In this document: positions 61,434 to 64,000 of the stretch, piece by piece | Position numbering within the stretch: the stretch's first letter is position 1 | How the letters are laid out: each line of letters starts with the position of its first letter | Assembly: GCF_001039355.2 (NCBI RefSeq) | Contig: NW_019775413.1 | Span: 169,237-233,236, forward strand | Direction: 5' to 3' | DNA: 64,000 nt | Source of the DNA: Lingula anatina | Taxonomy: Eukaryota > Brachiopoda > Lingulata > Lingulida > Lingulidae | Notes under the pieces: generated by a model | Seen by the model: the letters and a program-made list of their open reading frames with translations, nothing else | The model's database searches: none | Told to the model about the DNA's origin: nothing | Program-made: the position numbers and the translations under genes

Positions 61434-64000
61434 AAATAGCAAACTTCAGAGGTTTCCAGAATCTATTTATACATTCGTGTCTGTTACTTTTCAAAAGCAC
61501 TTAAAAACGGGACATATCACCTTGTTTACTACGGATAACAACCGAAACCGGACTTTGTATCTCATGGCTTTTTGAGTTTACATAACAAGTTCAGCAGTTG
61601 CTCTATTCATTGTGGAATGAAATGAAGGAGAATTGTAACAAGTGCTTGTGGTTAACGTCCTTATCAGGTCTATCTTGGCTCTTTTGGTACATGTAGAAAA
61701 AGCCTGGTATAATAGCACATTTTACAGTATGTTAAAGCTACGCACTAAAAGCGCCGTGCGTACATGGTCATGATTAAACTAAGGCGAGGGAATCTTCATG
61801 GCACTTTGGTCAAAAAATATAAATTTTACCTCGATATTTTGGAAACAATCCTTTATGGAACACAAACATTTTAATCACAGTGAGCATTTTGACTCTGCAA
61901 GTGACCGTTTGGTTTACGTGCATCTCTGCAATGTCATACTTCTTCGCTTTTATTTTCTATATATCATGCACAACTAAAATAGAATTATATCTAATTGTCA
62001 ATTACACTGTATTTCTCCAAAAAGCTTCTACCAGTAGTTTATAGGACTGGCATTTAATCTGAGACGAATATTATGATATTAGTAGAGAAAGCTCTCGGCA
62101 GGTCATAACACCGCATTTCGTCACTTTTCTTTTATTTTTGGCATTGGTTTAATGCATTCCGATGCTAGGGAATTATCAAAAGCCAAGTCTACAGAAGTCG
62201 ATGACAGCGTATATGTACGTGTACGTGTGTATGACTGCACGCATCATTTACGAACCCTGTTTTCTTGGTTTTCCAGGCGTGCTCGATCAGACTGATTACA
62301 GACGCACGAATCAAACATCCTTTAGTCCCCGATGTCCCTTTTCTTATTAAACCAATTATTTGTGCTCCTGAAATATCAATATATGTCTTTATGCCCTGGG
62401 TATTTTATAGCGGCGGGAGTAAGACATGTCGATATTAATTAGGTAAACCCTCAGCCTTTTCCGAGTTTTGAACTTAGTTACTCTACTTTGTCTGCCGTAT
62501 GACTAAATAGTGCTGCTAATACTCACCAAATTCTCCAAGGGTGCCACTGCCTAAAGCTAGAGACAACCATCTCATTTCCCCACAGTTTAAGTATGCCAGC
62601 CCTTTTAAAATGATTGCTGTTTCGTTGCTTTTGGTTTCTTCAAACTGTACGTCACCTATCACATGACCTAGTTTGTAATGAAACTAGTTATAGTTTTCTT
62701 TATCACATGCAGCTGAGTTGATCGTGCTCTGTCAAGGGCGCACTGATAAAGAACAGTGAGGGTTAGGTTACTGACGCGCGTTTATGTTTGCTAATGTGCG
62801 TGCACACGTGCGATTGCTAATGTTAACAATTTTCTGTGGCTGTTATTTCGTGTTTGTACAATGTGTCCAGGAATGAGTGGGTAAGCCGGCTTGCTTGTTG
62901 CTTGTGAGTTCAAGCGGTGGTTTGCAAGTTTACAGAATATGTTAAATAACAAACAATATATTTTATATATCAAGCCCTATGATTGCGGTTGGTCGAGGTA
63001 TTCTACCATTTCTTGAATCTTTTTATACCTGCTGGATACAACACTTTCTTCTAAGACCCCATAGGGATTTTGCATCAGAAAAATATTTCTTGGGGTGCGT
63101 TCAGGATAGTGATAATCAATACCACTTTAACACTATAGGAAGACGTTTGATTGCAACACCCACTATGGAACCTTGGGTTTAACAGTAAGAATAATGAAAT
63201 GAGGAAATTTACATGTTAATTGCACGATGACATAAGTTTCCCGGTATAACAGATTTATTTATCTTCTGACGTTAGCATAAAAGCGCTTTTTCAAATGGCC
63301 TATGGCGGTTTTAAAGGTACTTTAGTGTCCATGTATCTTATATGGCCAAGAAAAGTAAAGTGCGTATATCTCACTTTTGCTGAAACTTACTGCTGTCATA
63401 TTTCACATCACTCAATGGCCTAGTCTGTGTTTGCAGTAGGTCATTGCTTAGATGGACAACCTCCCCACAAATGCCATTTCTTAACTCTGTAATAGATTTA
63501 AAAAAAAACCTTTGTATATAGAAACCTCAGGAGAGAAATGTAAGAAGTTAAATCATTTGTCTGAGAACATCAGATAAATTTTACTCCTAGGGCAGAAATG
63601 TTCGATATACATTGCCAGTATTCGGAGGACGTGCAGAAATTGCCTGAAAGATTAACCTTTAAGCAAAAGATTCAATCATTGAGCGGATCAACCAATCAGG
63701 GAACCAGTCATGCAAAAAGTACGTCACGTTCATTTAAGATTTACCAAATACGACCGCATTGTGTAATTGTTCTTATTTGTTCAACTTTATTTCATATCCG
63801 TTTTCGATTACTGTTCACCGAAGGATTCCTAATCTTCTCGGTGAAGGCTCTGAACTATTAGGTGCTGCATGGAAAAAGCAATTGTTTGATTCCGCACTAT
63901 TTTTTTTTTTTGTGTGTGTGTGTGACGGACAATTTTTCAATAAGATAGAGGGGACTTTTTCTGACCTTGACCACATTTTACATAAAGCCAGAAATTTGAA

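Larger units (their letters stand above)
51206..64000. other. Region upstream of the receptor; largely no recognisable genes
   Basis: Nearly 13 kb of AT-rich sequence 5' to the receptor start codon. It presumably contains the receptor promoter and possibly 5' non-coding exons; a splice-donor-like CGAG|GTAAGAAT occurs on the minus strand near 58396. It also holds a MITE, a gap, a 101-bp tandem duplication, a short hairpin and one minus-strand open frame. The other open frames, including 58947-59348, show no family resemblance. Confidence 0.6.

Overview
This is an AT-rich, intron-rich metazoan window with GT-AG introns, long introns, AATAAA-type polyadenylation signals, many small DNA-transposon relics (MITEs), tRNA-derived SINE-like pieces, microsatellites and two assembly gaps. 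The gene content (ARID5, XPNPEP1, an alpha-1-type adrenergic receptor and an endoglycoceramidase that vertebrates lack) suggests a marine invertebrate, probably a lophotrochozoan or an ambulacrarian. The sequence alone does not settle which.

Layout. (1) 1314-11824, plus strand: an ARID5A/B-type chromatin protein with its 5' end outside the window. Eleven coding exons join in frame to 910 residues and include the N-terminal domain of the ARID5 family, the ARID domain and a CtBP-type PFDLS motif. (2) 16563-18065, plus: a single-exon secreted GH5 endoglycoceramidase. (3) 20420-31039, plus: XPNPEP1, cytosolic aminopeptidase P, in 20 coding exons plus one alternative exon. Exon 14 is tandemly duplicated as two 72-nt, phase-2/phase-2 versions that both carry the first metal-ligand Asp. 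(4) 31868-32389, minus: a small two-exon gene for a 117-residue protein with a HEPN/DUF4145-like R-N-x3-H motif. I cannot assign it to a described animal gene. (5) 36101-51205, minus: an alpha-1 adrenergic receptor-like GPCR in two exons, split at the end of TM6 by a 13.5-kb intron, which is where vertebrate ADRA1 genes are split. (6) 51206-64000: mostly non-coding sequence upstream of the receptor, with one unexplained minus-strand open frame near 57 kb.

Mobile and repeat content is heavy. It includes a hAT-like element with perfect 17-bp termini and a 6-bp target duplication, a 1.2-kb Harbinger-like element carrying a 31-bp minisatellite, a two-copy MITE family, several foldback hairpins, a perfect 60-bp palindrome and a perfect 101-bp tandem duplication.

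The genes do not form an operon or one pathway. They are independent animal genes in a conventional arrangement, with XPNPEP1 tail-to-tail with the HEPN-like gene. The items most worth follow-up are the duplicated XPNPEP1 active-site exon and the small HEPN-like gene.
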